Assembly: GCA_020248945.1 (NCBI GenBank)
Contig: JADCGQ010000015.1
Location: 1-64,000 of the forward strand
Direction of reading: 5' to 3'
DNA from: Rubrivivax sp.
Lineage (GTDB): Bacteria > Pseudomonadota > Gammaproteobacteria > Burkholderiales > Burkholderiaceae_C
DNA: 64,000 bases
The notes under the pieces: model-generated
Told to the model about the DNA's origin: nothing
What the model saw: the letters and a program-made list of their open reading frames with translations, nothing else
The model's database searches: none
Program-made: the position numbers and the translations under genes
Part shown: positions 55,470-64,000 of the stretch, piece after piece
Layout of the letters: each line of letters starts with the position of its first letter
How positions within the stretch are numbered: the first letter of the stretch is position 1

Positions 55470-57641
55470 TCAGAAGTTGTAGCGCACCGAGACGTCCAAC
55501 GTGCGGGGGCGCTGCAGGTAGTACTGCTGGAACGCCTGGTTGCCGTCGGGTGTACCCTGGATGTTCATGATGCCCCGCTTGTCGGCCACGTTGCTCAGGC
55601 CTGCCGCCAGCGTCCAGCTGGCCTTGTTGAAGCTCACGCCCAGGTCCACCGTGTCGTAGGCCGGTGCCTTGTAGAAAGCGGTCAAATCGATCACCCGTTC
55701 GCCGACATGCGTGTGCGTGATGTTGAATCGCCCCGCCGAGTCCAAAGGCCCAGCGAAGCGATAGTTGCCCTGCAATGCGGACTGCAGCTTGGCCGTGCCG
55801 GGCAGGCGTGCGCCGGAAGCGATCGTCACTGGGGTGCGGCCAGCCAGCGTTCGTACGTCCTTGCTCGTCTTGGCGTCGATGCTTGCCACTGAGGCTGCCA
55901 AGTCGAAGGACGTGTTGATGCGCCAGCGCAGCGCGGCTTCCAGGCCCGTGCTGCGAGCCTTGCCGACGTTGCCGATGCCCGAGAAGGCCAGCGCGCCGCG
56001 TTGCTCGAAGTAGGTGAACTGCGCGTCGGTCCAGTCCAGCAAGAAGGCGGTCAGGTCGAGTTGCACGCCCGCTGCCGGTGACAGGCGCACGCCGGTCTCG
56101 TAGTTCCACAGGCTGTCGGACTTGAAGGTCGTCTGCGGCGGCCCTTCATTCACGCCACCATAGCGGTAGCCCTTGGACGCGAGGGCGTACCACATGTTGT
56201 CGCCGAAGCGGTACTTGACGCTGACCTTGGGCGTGTTGCCGTCGTCGCCGCCGGCCAGCAAGGGTCCGTTGCTCGGGGCGCCGAACACCGACCCGGTCTG
56301 CTGGAACGCGGTGCTGGTCTTGTAGAAGCGGGCGCCGAGCCCAGCGGTCCACCCGCCGCCCAGGCTGTACTCACCGTCGAAGAAGACCGCCTTCTCGGTG
56401 CCTTCGGAGGTCGACTTCAGGTCCACCAAGTCGACGACGCCGAACAGGGCCGAGGGGTCGCTCTGCTTGGCCGCACCGCTGCCCTCGTTGGTCTGATAGA
56501 AAAGGCCTGCCACCCAACTGAGCGCTCCGCCGGGTTTGCTGCTGATGCGCAGTTCCTGTGACTTCGCATCGCTGCTGCCGGCGGCCACGCGCGACACGAT
56601 CGGCAGCGCCAGCCCCAGGGTGGCGAACAGCTTCGTATCGTCGCCGGCGGAGTTGGTCTTGGTCTTCCAGTAGCCGGTGACGGAGGTCAGGATTGCACCA
56701 CCCAGGTCGTAGTCCACCGTCAGGCTGGAGAAGTCGAACTGCGAGGTGCCCCGGCCGAGCGACGGATTGTCGTGCTCGAGCTTCTTCGGGTCGCCGAAGA
56801 CGTAGCTGAAGTCATCCTGCTTCGTCTTCTGCGTGCTGGCCACGAAGGTGGCGGTCAATTCGCGCATGGGCTTGACGGTGACCAGGACCCGACCGCCGGT
56901 CTGGCGCACTTCGTTGGCGTCCTTGGTGTTGGTGCCCTTGTTGTCGATGTAGCCGGGCGACGTGCGGTCGAAGGCCACCACGCGCAGCGCCGCCGTGTCG
57001 CCGATGGGTGCGTTGACCATGCCGTAGAGCGAGCCCGCGGTCTTGCCTTGCGACACGCTGGTGGCTCCCACCTGCACCGCTCCACCGAAGGCCTTCAGTT
57101 CGGGCTTGGCCAGCAGGTAGCGCACGGCCCCGCCGAGCGAGCCCGAACCGAACAGCGCACCTTGGGGCCCACGCAGCACCTCGATGCGGTCCAGGTCGAA
57201 GGGCAGGATGTCGGCCACCAGCCCCTTGCCGATGGGCGACGCCAGCGGCACATCTTCCAGGTACGAGCCGCTCGCGTTCTGCTGCCCACCGCCGCTCTCG
57301 GGTGAGGCCTGGCTGCTGAGGCCGCGGATCGTGATGCCGCTGCCGTTGGGATCGCCGCGGTTGAGTTGCACGCCCGGCGTCAGCTTCAGGAAGTCCTCCT
57401 GGTCGCGGGCGCCGCGGCGTTCAAGGTCGCCGCCTTGCAAGACCGACACTGCGCCGGCGACCTCGCGCTGCTTCTCGAGACGCTTGTTGGCCGAGACGAC
57501 GACGGTCTGGGTAGCGTCCTCTTCAGCCTTGCTGGCTGCTGATGACTGCGCTGCGGCTGGCAGCGAGGCCACCAAGCCAGCCGCTGCGAGCGCGGCCCCC
57601 AGAAGGGTCAGGCGATAGGGGGAGTGTTGCAGGCGGGTCAT
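55470..57641 (-). CDS. TonB-dependent outer-membrane receptor
   Basis: 723 aa. Signal peptide about 1-31 (ending AAAQ), TonB box TQTVVVSA near residue 44, plug domain with LTPGVQLNRGDPNGSGITIRG-type motif at about 88-110 and IEVLRGPQGALFGSGS, then a beta-barrel ending ...DVSVRYNF with a terminal Phe. Ligand unknown; being in a peptide/amino-acid cluster rather than next to siderophore genes, it probably imports an organic nutrient. The 146-bp gap upstream separates it from the AraC gene and may carry that regulator's operator. Confidence 0.92.
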   Translation of the reverse strand: MTRLQHSPYRLTLLGAALAAAGLVASLPAAAQSSAASKAEEDATQTVVVSANKRLEKQREVAGAVSVLQGGDLERRGARDQEDFLKLTPGVQLNRGDPNGSGITIRGLSSQASPESGGGQQNASGSYLEDVPLASPIGKGLVADILPFDLDRIEVLRGPQGALFGSGSLGGAVRYLLAKPELKAFGGAVQVGATSVSQGKTAGSLYGMVNAPIGDTAALRVVAFDRTSPGYIDNKGTNTKDANEVRQTGGRVLVTVKPMRELTATFVASTQKTKQDDFSYVFGDPKKLEHDNPSLGRGTSQFDFSSLTVDYDLGGAILTSVTGYWKTKTNSAGDDTKLFATLGLALPIVSRVAAGSSDAKSQELRISSKPGGALSWVAGLFYQTNEGSGAAKQSDPSALFGVVDLVDLKSTSEGTEKAVFFDGEYSLGGGWTAGLGARFYKTSTAFQQTGSVFGAPSNGPLLAGGDDGNTPKVSVKYRFGDNMWYALASKGYRYGGVNEGPPQTTFKSDSLWNYETGVRLSPAAGVQLDLTAFLLDWTDAQFTYFEQRGALAFSGIGNVGKARSTGLEAALRWRINTSFDLAASVASIDAKTSKDVRTLAGRTPVTIASGARLPGTAKLQSALQGNYRFAGPLDSAGRFNITHTHVGERVIDLTAFYKAPAYDTVDLGVSFNKASWTLAAGLSNVADKRGIMNIQGTPDGNQAFQQYYLQRPRTLDVSVRYNF

Positions 57642-57787
57642 CGTGCGGGTCCTTCTGTGGGCGGTTGGACGGAAGACTCCGCAGCACGATAGGGGTCGGC
57701 TTCGCCAGCCGCGTTTGAACTTGCACCAAAGATTTAGGCGATCGGCACGGCCCGTGGGTCGCCGCGGCCTGCCCGCCCGGGTGAACC

Positions 57788-58861
57788 CTAGGCGCGGGCC
57801 GAGTCAGCCTCGTCGCCGGCGTTCAGCGACAGGTTGAAGGGTGCGCGGTGCTGCCGGTACTCGCGAGGCGACATGCCCACGTGGCTGCTGAAGGCCGCCG
57901 CGAAGCTGCTCTGGTGCTCGTAGCCGACCCGCTCGGCCACCTGGGCGATCGTGAGATTGGCCGCCAGCAGCAGTTGTTGCGCCTCGCGCATGCGGCGCTC
58001 GAGGCAGTACTCCGCCATCGTCACGCCGAAGGCCTCCTTGAAGACGGCCTTGAGCTTGTTCTGGTTGGTGCCGATCTCGCGCGCCAGGTCGGCGAACAGC
58101 GGCGGTTTGCGGAAGCTGTGCTCCAGCCGGGCCATTGCGGCATGTGCCAGTTCCACGTCGCGCTGCCGGTTCAGCACGGTGCCGCGCAGCAGCGGCACGT
58201 GCTGCATGGCGTCCAGGGTGTACGCCACCAGCTCGGCCAGCCGGCCGGCGTACTGCAGCACCCGCATCTCGCCTTCCAGGCGCGTGTCGATGGTGTCTGC
58301 CAGCAGCGCCGCGAGACGATGGTCCAGCGGAAACGACGCGATGCGGCCGACCTCAGCCGTACCCGTGACCGCGTCTCGCACCAAGGGCGGCAGATCGCCC
58401 AGTTGCAGCCCATAGCGTGCCGCAAACGCCGACGCCCGGTAAATGGCCACCAGGCCCTGCTGGCGTGCACCGCCGGCGATGTCGACCGCTTGCGGCCGCC
58501 CCTTGGGCAGGCACACCAGCGTCACTTCAGGGCGGTTGAAGACCAGTTGCGCCGAGCTGCCGACCTCGAACGCGACGTCGCAGCACAGCGAGGCGCGCAG
58601 CATGATCAGGGACTCGTCGGTGTCGTAGCGCCACCGCATGGTGCTGGGCAGCACGCAGTTGATCACCGTCAGCAGCAGGTCCTGGTCGAGGCGCACGGTG
58701 TCCGACGTGCCGCTGCCACCGGTGTGGGCATGCAGGGTGCGCACACCTTGGCGTGCAAAGCGCTTGAAGCTCTGCTCGCTTGCACCGGCGCGGTAGGCCT
58801 CCTGGTCGAAGTCCAGCGGTGACCAGGCATCCTCTGCAGATTGGGCGATACGGCCGGGCAT
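57788..58861 (-). CDS. AraC-family transcriptional regulator
   Basis: 357 aa. C-terminal AraC/XylS DNA-binding domain (about 255-350) with two helix-turn-helices: LFADLAREIGTNQNKLKAVF and LTIAQVAERVGYEHQSSFAAAF. The N-terminal part is of the OruR/PchR-like long sensory class and does not reveal a ligand. ATG at 58861 has AGGAG 10 bases upstream; the longer frame crosses the divergent promoter. Position upstream of the TonB receptor operon and divergent from the dipeptidase suggests it controls both. Confidence 0.9.
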   Translation of the reverse strand: MPGRIAQSAEDAWSPLDFDQEAYRAGASEQSFKRFARQGVRTLHAHTGGSGTSDTVRLDQDLLLTVINCVLPSTMRWRYDTDESLIMLRASLCCDVAFEVGSSAQLVFNRPEVTLVCLPKGRPQAVDIAGGARQQGLVAIYRASAFAARYGLQLGDLPPLVRDAVTGTAEVGRIASFPLDHRLAALLADTIDTRLEGEMRVLQYAGRLAELVAYTLDAMQHVPLLRGTVLNRQRDVELAHAAMARLEHSFRKPPLFADLAREIGTNQNKLKAVFKEAFGVTMAEYCLERRMREAQQLLLAANLTIAQVAERVGYEHQSSFAAAFSSHVGMSPREYRQHRAPFNLSLNAGDEADSARA

Positions 58862-58945
58862 ACGTTCGATGCTCCTAAATTTCCGTTTTTCAAGCCTAAC
58901 CCATCCGGGGCCGCGTTGGCCTATGGTTCGCCAGGAATGAACCCG

Positions 58946-59956
58946 ATGACCGCGACCACTCGAGAGCAGGCGACCGACTTGCTGCGCCGAAGCATCGTTT
59001 GGGACAACCACGGCTGCATGCCGGTGGCGCGCCCGCACGACACCTCATTCCTGCCGCAACTGCAGCGCTACCGTGCCGCCGGCGTGTGCGCGGTGATGCT
59101 CAATGTGGGCTTCGGCGACATGGGGATCGAGGATCATGTCCGCACCCTGGCCAGCCTGCGCCATTGGATCCGGTCTCGGCCCGACGAGTACATCCTGATC
59201 AGCACTGCAGAGGACATCGAGCGGGCGCATGCCACGGGGCGGCTGGCAGTCGGGTTCGACATCGAGGGCGCCAATGCCGTGGCTGACCAGCCCAGTCTGG
59301 TGTCGCTGTACCACGACCTGGGCGTGCGCTGGATGCTGCTGGCCTACAACAACAGCAACCGTGTCGGCGGCGGCTGCCAGGACGACGATGGCGGCCTCAC
59401 CGCCTTCGGCCGCGAAGTGATCTCCGAGATGGAGCGGGTGGGCATGCAGGTGTGCTGCAGCCACACCGGGCACCGCACCGTCAGGGATGTCTTCGAGGTG
59501 GCGACCCGGCCGGTGATCTTTTCGCACAGCAACCCGAGTGCCTTGCACCCGCACCCGCGCAACATCCCCGACGATCTCATCCGCGCCTGCGCCGCCACCG
59601 GCGGCGTGGTGGGCATCAACGGCATCGGCACCTTCCTGGGCCAGAACGACAACCGCAGCGAGACCTTTGCCCGCCACATCGACCACGTCGTGCAGCTGGT
59701 TGGCCCACTGCATGTGGCGCTGGGCCTGGACTACGTGTTCGACACCCAGGAACTGGAAGACTACCTGGCCAAGATGGGCCACACCTTTCCTGCCGAACTG
59801 GGTTACGCGAAGGGTGTGCGGATGGTGGCACCGGAGCAGTTGCCGGCCATCGTCGAGACCCTGCTGGGCTGGGGCTACGGTGCTGCGGATCTGGAGGCCG
59901 TGCTTGGCGGCAATCTGATGCGCTTGGCCCGCACCGTTTGGGGTCCCCCGCGCTAG
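58946..59956 (+). CDS. M19-type (renal) dipeptidase family protein with altered first metal motif
   Basis: 336 aa, TIM-barrel metallohydrolase. The usual HxD near the N-terminus is HGC here (VWDNHGCMP). Other metal-binding positions appear kept: Glu in GFDIEGANA, His in CCSHTGHR and His in FSHSNP. ATG 58946 gives AGGA at 9 bases; ATG 58937 is the alternative. No signal peptide, so cytoplasmic. Divergent from the AraC gene with about 85 bp between. Probably hydrolyses a dipeptide or modified amino acid in the cluster's pathway. Confidence 0.85.
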   Translation: MTATTREQATDLLRRSIVWDNHGCMPVARPHDTSFLPQLQRYRAAGVCAVMLNVGFGDMGIEDHVRTLASLRHWIRSRPDEYILISTAEDIERAHATGRLAVGFDIEGANAVADQPSLVSLYHDLGVRWMLLAYNNSNRVGGGCQDDDGGLTAFGREVISEMERVGMQVCCSHTGHRTVRDVFEVATRPVIFSHSNPSALHPHPRNIPDDLIRACAATGGVVGINGIGTFLGQNDNRSETFARHIDHVVQLVGPLHVALGLDYVFDTQELEDYLAKMGHTFPAELGYAKGVRMVAPEQLPAIVETLLGWGYGAADLEAVLGGNLMRLARTVWGPPR

Positions 59957-60149
59957 TCTGGATTGAATCTGGCGGCAAGGGTCAACTGCCGCGTTGGCGG
60001 ACGGCTGGATTCGCCTCACGGTCGGTTTGGCTTCTCCATTCCGGGCATTGCCAATGACATCCGATGGCGGCTTTGTGAGTCTGACCTGAGTGTCGGTCTC
60101 TGTTCAGGGTTGTGGGACACCTGCCCGCGGCACGGCGTCCGTTGGTCTG
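59957..60149. other. Non-coding stretch after dipeptidase gene
   Basis: Part of a 512-bp gap between the dipeptidase and the large regulator. No gene family was recognised here. It directly adjoins the transposase relic and may be the decayed remainder of it, since the relic's frame stays open without matching anything. Confidence 0.35.
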
Positions 60150-60385
60150 TGCCTGCGTCGGCCTGAGCACGCGGGCCTCGTCCGAGTCACTGCCGTTGTC
60201 TGCCCTGCAGGGCGAGCCCTCCTCTTCGATCAACACCCCCTGACGTGTGAGCAGCTTCATCAGTCGGTTGATGAGCTGGTGCAACACCGCCTGCAACGCT
60301 TCGTCGATCGGCTCAGGAACTTCGACGAACTCCGGCGTCCCGTCAATGCCGCGCAGGTACCTGCCGTCCAGGGCTCTCATCGGCC
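60150..60385 (-). mobile_element. Relic resembling an IS91-type transposase
   Basis: On the minus strand a stretch of about 78 codons reads ALDGRYLRG, then FVEVPEPIDEALQAVLHQLI, NRLMKLLTRQGVL and DSDEARVLRP. This resembles an internal segment of the IS91/Y2-type transposases common in Proteobacteria (DGVY-, VPAP-DEALQ-, RLMK-LTRRGVLVEE, DEARTLRPLQA). The N-terminal zinc region, catalytic tyrosines and element ends are absent. The match is from memory of the family, so moderate confidence. Confidence 0.65.
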
Positions 60386-60468
60386 GACTCTGGGCCCTGC
60401 ACGGCCCCGGGCGCGGCGGCCGTGGCGGATGCACCTGAGGATGCACTTGCCGGTACAGTGAACGGCCT

Positions 60469-63400
60469 ATGCCCCGGGCCGACCCAGTGGCGCGACCAGC
60501 CCTCCCCGACACCCCACCCCACCTGCAGGCCAAATTCCTGCCGCCGCGCCCCCGACAGGCGCTCTCCCGGCCACGGCTGCACGAACTGCTGTCTGACGCG
60601 GCCCCGGCGCGCGCGTTGTGGCTGCAGGGCCAGGCGGGCGCCGGCAAGTCGACTTTGGCGGCGGCCTGGGCGGCCGACAGCGGCCGGCCGCTGGCCTGGT
60701 TTCGGGTTGACGCCACCGACCTCGACATCGGCGCCGCCTGCGAGACCCTGGCCCGCCTGCTGGCCATGCGCACGCGCCGGCGCCTGCCGCCAGCCATGCT
60801 GCAAGCACCTCCGCGCGGCGACGATCAGGCGCTGCAGGTGCACGCCCGCCACTTCTTCCGCGCCTTTCATGCGCTGTGCGGGCCACTGGTGCTGGTGTTC
60901 GACGACGTGCACACGGCGCCATCGACCGGCTTCCAGACGCTGCTGCAGGCCGCGCTCGACGAAGCGCCGGCCACCAGCACGCTGCTGATGACCAGCCGCC
61001 ACCCGCCCCAGGGCGTGCTGCTGGACGCGGTGGCCCGGGGCGACCTGTGGGTGATGGATGGCGACGCGCTCGACTTCACCGCCGACGAGGCCGAAGCCCT
61101 GCTGGCGCCGCGCCTGGGTGCAGAACAAGCGCAGCTGCTGCACGCGCGCACCGGCGGCTGGGCGGCCGGCCTGACCCTGTTTGCGACGCGCCCGGCCCGC
61201 CCCGAAGAAGCCGAGCTGCTGGTGGCCAGCTTCTTCAGCCAGCGTGTGCTGGGCGTGCTGGACGCTGCGCAGCGCCAGCTGTTGGCTGCGGTGAGCCTGC
61301 TGCCCGAGGTGGACGACCACACGCTGCAGGCCCTGGGCCTGGGTGCGGAAGCCGCCGGGCAGCTGGACGCCCTGTGCGAGCAACTGGGCTTCGTCCAGCG
61401 GCTTCGGCAGGCCCGGCGCTGCTGGCGGCTTCACGACCTGCTGACCGAGTCGGTGCAGGCCCAGTGGCACGACATCGGCAACCCGGCCTGGCGGCAGGCC
61501 ACGCTGCAGGCGGCCAGCGCGGTGCACGCGGGCCAGGGCCGCCTGCAGGCCGCGCTGGCGCTTCTGGTGCGCGCGGGCCTGGCCGACCAGGCCCTGCACG
61601 CGTGGCACGCGCATGCGTCCCGTTTGCTGCGTCAGGGCCGGGCGCAAGAACTGCAGCGCGCTTTTGCCGTGCTGGACGGGAACCTGGTGGACGCGGATGC
61701 CACCGCGCTGACGCAGCGCGGCCTGGTGGCCTGGCTGGCGCAGGACGCCGACACCGCCAGCTGGTTCGACCGCGCCTGGGCCGCGCAAGACGGGGCCCGC
61801 CTGCCGGCGGCATCGGCGGCCCGGCTGCTCACCGCGTCGGCGGCCCTGAACGCGCAGTTCAGCGGTTGGCGCAGCTACGTCGGGCGCGAAGAATGGCTGC
61901 GGCGCTTCCTGGCCGCCTGGCCCTGGCGCGATGGCCTGACGGACGCCGACGAGGGCCTGCGCGCCGACAAGTGCGCGCTGCTGGTGTTTGTCACGCACCG
62001 GATGGCGACCTTGCCCGAGGCCGAGCGCCAGGCGCTCATCGACCGCGTGCTGGACACGCTGGCGCAGCGGCGTGCGTCGATGCCGGCGCCTGAGCTTCAG
62101 GCCCTGGACCCCAACGTGGCCGTGTCGGCGTCCAACAGCCTGGTGGAGTGGTGCAATTACCGCGGCGACCGCACGCTGCTGGCTCGTGTGGCCGACCTGA
62201 CGCTGCCATGGCTGGCCGCACCCGGCCTGGCCGGCGCGGCCCAGGCCTCATGGTGGATCACCTACGGCTGGGTCAGCGCGCGACTGGTGCTGGGCCGCAG
62301 CGAGATGCCCGAAGGCGAGGCCGCCGTCGAGCGCGGCGTGGCCCTGGCGCAAGCCTGCGGCGCGCCCGATGTCATCTTCTACGGCCTGACCAACCTGGTG
62401 GCCGCAGCGCTGTCGCGCCACGACCTGCCTCTGGCCCAGGCGCGCCTGCAGCAGATGCAGGACACGGCCGCGCAGCGCACCGGCGCGCCCGAGCAGCCCA
62501 CGCAGCAAGCCACGATGCACCTGCTGGCCGCGCGTGTGCTGACGCTGCGCGGCGACGCGCGCACGGCCCTGGTGCGGATGAACCGGGCGCTGGAACTGTC
62601 GCGCACCTCTGATTTTCCGGTGAGTGAAGTCTGGGTCTACCACATGAGCCACGCGCAGGTGCTGACCGCGCTGGGCCGCGAAGACGAAGCCGCGGCGCTG
62701 GCCGAACACCAGGCCCAGGTCTACGAAGGTATACGGCGCGACCAGCTGTTGGCCGTGGGGCGGCTGGCGCGCTGCGCGAAGGCCTGGCGCGAAGGTCGCG
62801 CGCCCGACGCCGGTGACGTGCAGGCTTGCGCACAGATCGCGGCGCGCCACAGCTGGCACGCGGTGGGCAACTTCTTGCACGACCGTGTGGCTCAACTGGC
62901 CGCTGCCGCCCTGGCCCAAGGTGTGGAGCGCGACTTCGTGCTGCAGATGATCCGCCAGCGACGCCTGCAGGCGCCCGACCCCGATGCGCCCGACTGGCCC
63001 TGGCCGCTGCGTGTGCACGCGCTAGGGCGGTTCGAGGTGCTGTCCGACGGCCAGGCGCTGGACTTCGGCGCCCGCCCGCAGAAAAAGCCGCTGGACCTGC
63101 TGCGCCTGCTGGTGGCGCGGGGCCCGGCGCCGCTGGACACCGCCACCGTGACCGACGCGCTGTGGCCCGAGGCCGAGGGCGACCGCGCCAAGGCCTCGCT
63201 GGACATGGCCGTGCTGCGCTTGCGCAAGCTGCTGGGGCACGACGACGTGCTGCGCCTGGACAACGCACACCTGGGCCTCAACCGGCAGTGGGTGTGGGTG
63301 GACAGCTGGGCCTGGGCCGCAGGGGAAGCGCTGCCCTATGGCGGCCCCCTATTCGGCCACGCGCCGGCCGAGCTGCCCTGGGCCGCGCAGCGCGAGTCGC

Positions 63401-63669
63401 TGCACCTCCAGTTCTTGCGCCGCTGCCATGCCCAGGGCGGCTTGCTCGAGCAGGCCATGCAGCCGGGCGAAGCGCTGGCGCTCTACGAAACCGCGCTGCA
63501 GCAAGACCCGCTGGACGAGGCCCTGCACCGTGGCGTCATCCGCTGTCACCTGGCCTTGGGTGAGCCAGCGGCGGCGCAAAGGGCCTTTGCACGCTGCAAG
63601 CGCCAGTTGCAGGACGGGCTGGGCATCGCGCCGGCGCCGGCCACGCTGGCGCTGCTGGCCGTGCGCTAG
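60469..63669 (+). CDS. MalT/LuxR-like ATPase regulator with C-terminal SARP/BTAD domain
   Basis: 1066 aa. P-loop GQAGAGKST near residue 53 and a Walker B-like LVLVFDDVH mark a STAND-type ATPase as in MalT. A long helical TPR-like middle follows. Instead of the LuxR helix-turn-helix, the C-terminus (about 845-1066) carries a SARP-type winged helix (VHALGRFEVLSDG, TDALWPEAEGD, LDMAVLRLRKLLG) and a bacterial transcriptional activation domain. ATG at 60469. Likely a signal-responsive activator; target genes unknown, though the partial secreted-protein gene follows. Confidence 0.88.
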   Translation: MPRADPVARPALPDTPPHLQAKFLPPRPRQALSRPRLHELLSDAAPARALWLQGQAGAGKSTLAAAWAADSGRPLAWFRVDATDLDIGAACETLARLLAMRTRRRLPPAMLQAPPRGDDQALQVHARHFFRAFHALCGPLVLVFDDVHTAPSTGFQTLLQAALDEAPATSTLLMTSRHPPQGVLLDAVARGDLWVMDGDALDFTADEAEALLAPRLGAEQAQLLHARTGGWAAGLTLFATRPARPEEAELLVASFFSQRVLGVLDAAQRQLLAAVSLLPEVDDHTLQALGLGAEAAGQLDALCEQLGFVQRLRQARRCWRLHDLLTESVQAQWHDIGNPAWRQATLQAASAVHAGQGRLQAALALLVRAGLADQALHAWHAHASRLLRQGRAQELQRAFAVLDGNLVDADATALTQRGLVAWLAQDADTASWFDRAWAAQDGARLPAASAARLLTASAALNAQFSGWRSYVGREEWLRRFLAAWPWRDGLTDADEGLRADKCALLVFVTHRMATLPEAERQALIDRVLDTLAQRRASMPAPELQALDPNVAVSASNSLVEWCNYRGDRTLLARVADLTLPWLAAPGLAGAAQASWWITYGWVSARLVLGRSEMPEGEAAVERGVALAQACGAPDVIFYGLTNLVAAALSRHDLPLAQARLQQMQDTAAQRTGAPEQPTQQATMHLLAARVLTLRGDARTALVRMNRALELSRTSDFPVSEVWVYHMSHAQVLTALGREDEAAALAEHQAQVYEGIRRDQLLAVGRLARCAKAWREGRAPDAGDVQACAQIAARHSWHAVGNFLHDRVAQLAAAALAQGVERDFVLQMIRQRRLQAPDPDAPDWPWPLRVHALGRFEVLSDGQALDFGARPQKKPLDLLRLLVARGPAPLDTATVTDALWPEAEGDRAKASLDMAVLRLRKLLGHDDVLRLDNAHLGLNRQWVWVDSWAWAAGEALPYGGPLFGHAPAELPWAAQRESLHLQFLRRCHAQGGLLEQAMQPGEALALYETALQQDPLDEALHRGVIRCHLALGEPAAAQRAFARCKRQLQDGLGIAPAPATLALLAVR

Positions 63670-63889
63670 GCGGTACCCGCTGCGGCCCGCGAGAACCCGC
63701 GCTAGGCCCCTAGGGTGTGGGGTGTCGATGGGCGGTGTTGCCAACGAGCGGTGAGCGAGCCGTGAGTGCGTGCCCCCGATCCTTGGGCCCGAGCGCTTTC
63801 AGGCAAACCCGGCGCCGGTTGCAAAAGCGCAGCCGTGAAGACGGGCTTGTGCCTGGCAGCACCCGCCACCACCCAAAGGAGAACCTTCG

Positions 63890-64000
63890 ATGAGCCTCTA
63901 CAAACTGGCTGCGCTGGGCGCGGCCGCCCTGTCGGTGACCACCACCCAGGCCGCATCCATCCTGGACACCTTCAGCGACGGCCCGGGCCTGATCCAGACC
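63890..64000 (+). CDS. Secreted protein, 5' end only
   Basis: 37 codons visible before the window ends. ATG 63890 has AAAGGAG 7 bases upstream. The N-terminus [21 protein letters not shown] is a Sec signal peptide followed by ASILDTFSDGPGLI. The DTFSDG start resembles secreted PEP-CTERM-type or lectin-like proteins, but too little is present to name it. It follows the SARP-like regulator by 220 bp of sequence with no other gene. Confidence 0.8.
   Translation, partial: MSLYKLAALGAAALSVTTTQAASILDTFSDGPGLIQT

Noticed and set aside
59982..60797. Full-length minus-strand gene of 271 codons
   Set aside because: Only about 78 codons resemble a transposase; the rest overlaps the start of the plus-strand regulator and matches nothing.

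Overview
This window is high-GC chromosomal DNA from a betaproteobacterium, most likely a member of the Burkholderiales related to the Rubrivivax/Leptothrix/Ideonella group. The evidence is the RpoD with a long Lys/Ala/Pro-rich N-terminal extension, the dnaG-rpoD arrangement, the AceE/AceF/lipoyl-LpdA pyruvate dehydrogenase operon, and a Bug-type periplasmic receptor. No rRNA, tRNA or CRISPR array was seen. The species cannot be named from sequence alone.

Region 1 (1-40 kb) is mostly conserved core genome. It runs: rpoD (3' end cut by the window edge), dnaG, a membrane GGDEF-EAL protein, an H-NS-like protein, yggX, argA, a VOC protein, hrpA, a Fur-controlled iron-binding protein, a TonB-like protein, serB, mfd, divergent ispD-ispF, a diguanylate cyclase, a rearrangement scar, rmuC, an MFS transporter, a glutaredoxin-like secreted protein, prlC, folD, a PAS sensor kinase/LuxR-type regulator pair, and divergent aceE-aceF-lpdA. 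Two things stand out. The scar at 22.68-23.08 kb holds a histidine-kinase fragment fused to a chimeric, internally deleted copy of ispD-ispF. The pyruvate dehydrogenase operon carries three 60-bp palindromic elements translated in frame inside interdomain linkers, two of them preceded by tandem 21-bp (7-codon) half-units.

Region 2 (about 40.2-60 kb) looks like an accessory catabolic island. At its left edge is a class C beta-lactamase-like pseudogene that has lost its 5' end and carries a frame disruption. At its right edge is a fragment resembling an IS91-type transposase. Inside, nearly all genes lie on the minus strand with short overlaps: AraC-type regulator, TonB-dependent receptor, MFS transporter, two alpha/beta hydrolases, a DUF885 protein, an M3 metallopeptidase, a VanA-like Rieske oxygenase, an iodotyrosine-deiodinase-like nitroreductase and a heterotetrameric sarcosine oxidase (soxBDAG). 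A divergent M19-type dipeptidase and a Bug-type receptor complete the set. The layout suggests uptake of a peptide-like compound, hydrolysis to amino acids, and oxidative N- or O-demethylation with transfer of one-carbon units to folate. The actual substrate is unknown.

Region 3 (60.4-64 kb) holds a large MalT/SARP-like ATPase regulator and the start of a secreted protein cut by the window end. Several start codons were moved downstream of the longest open frame on the basis of ribosome binding sites, signal peptides or family N-termini, as noted per gene.
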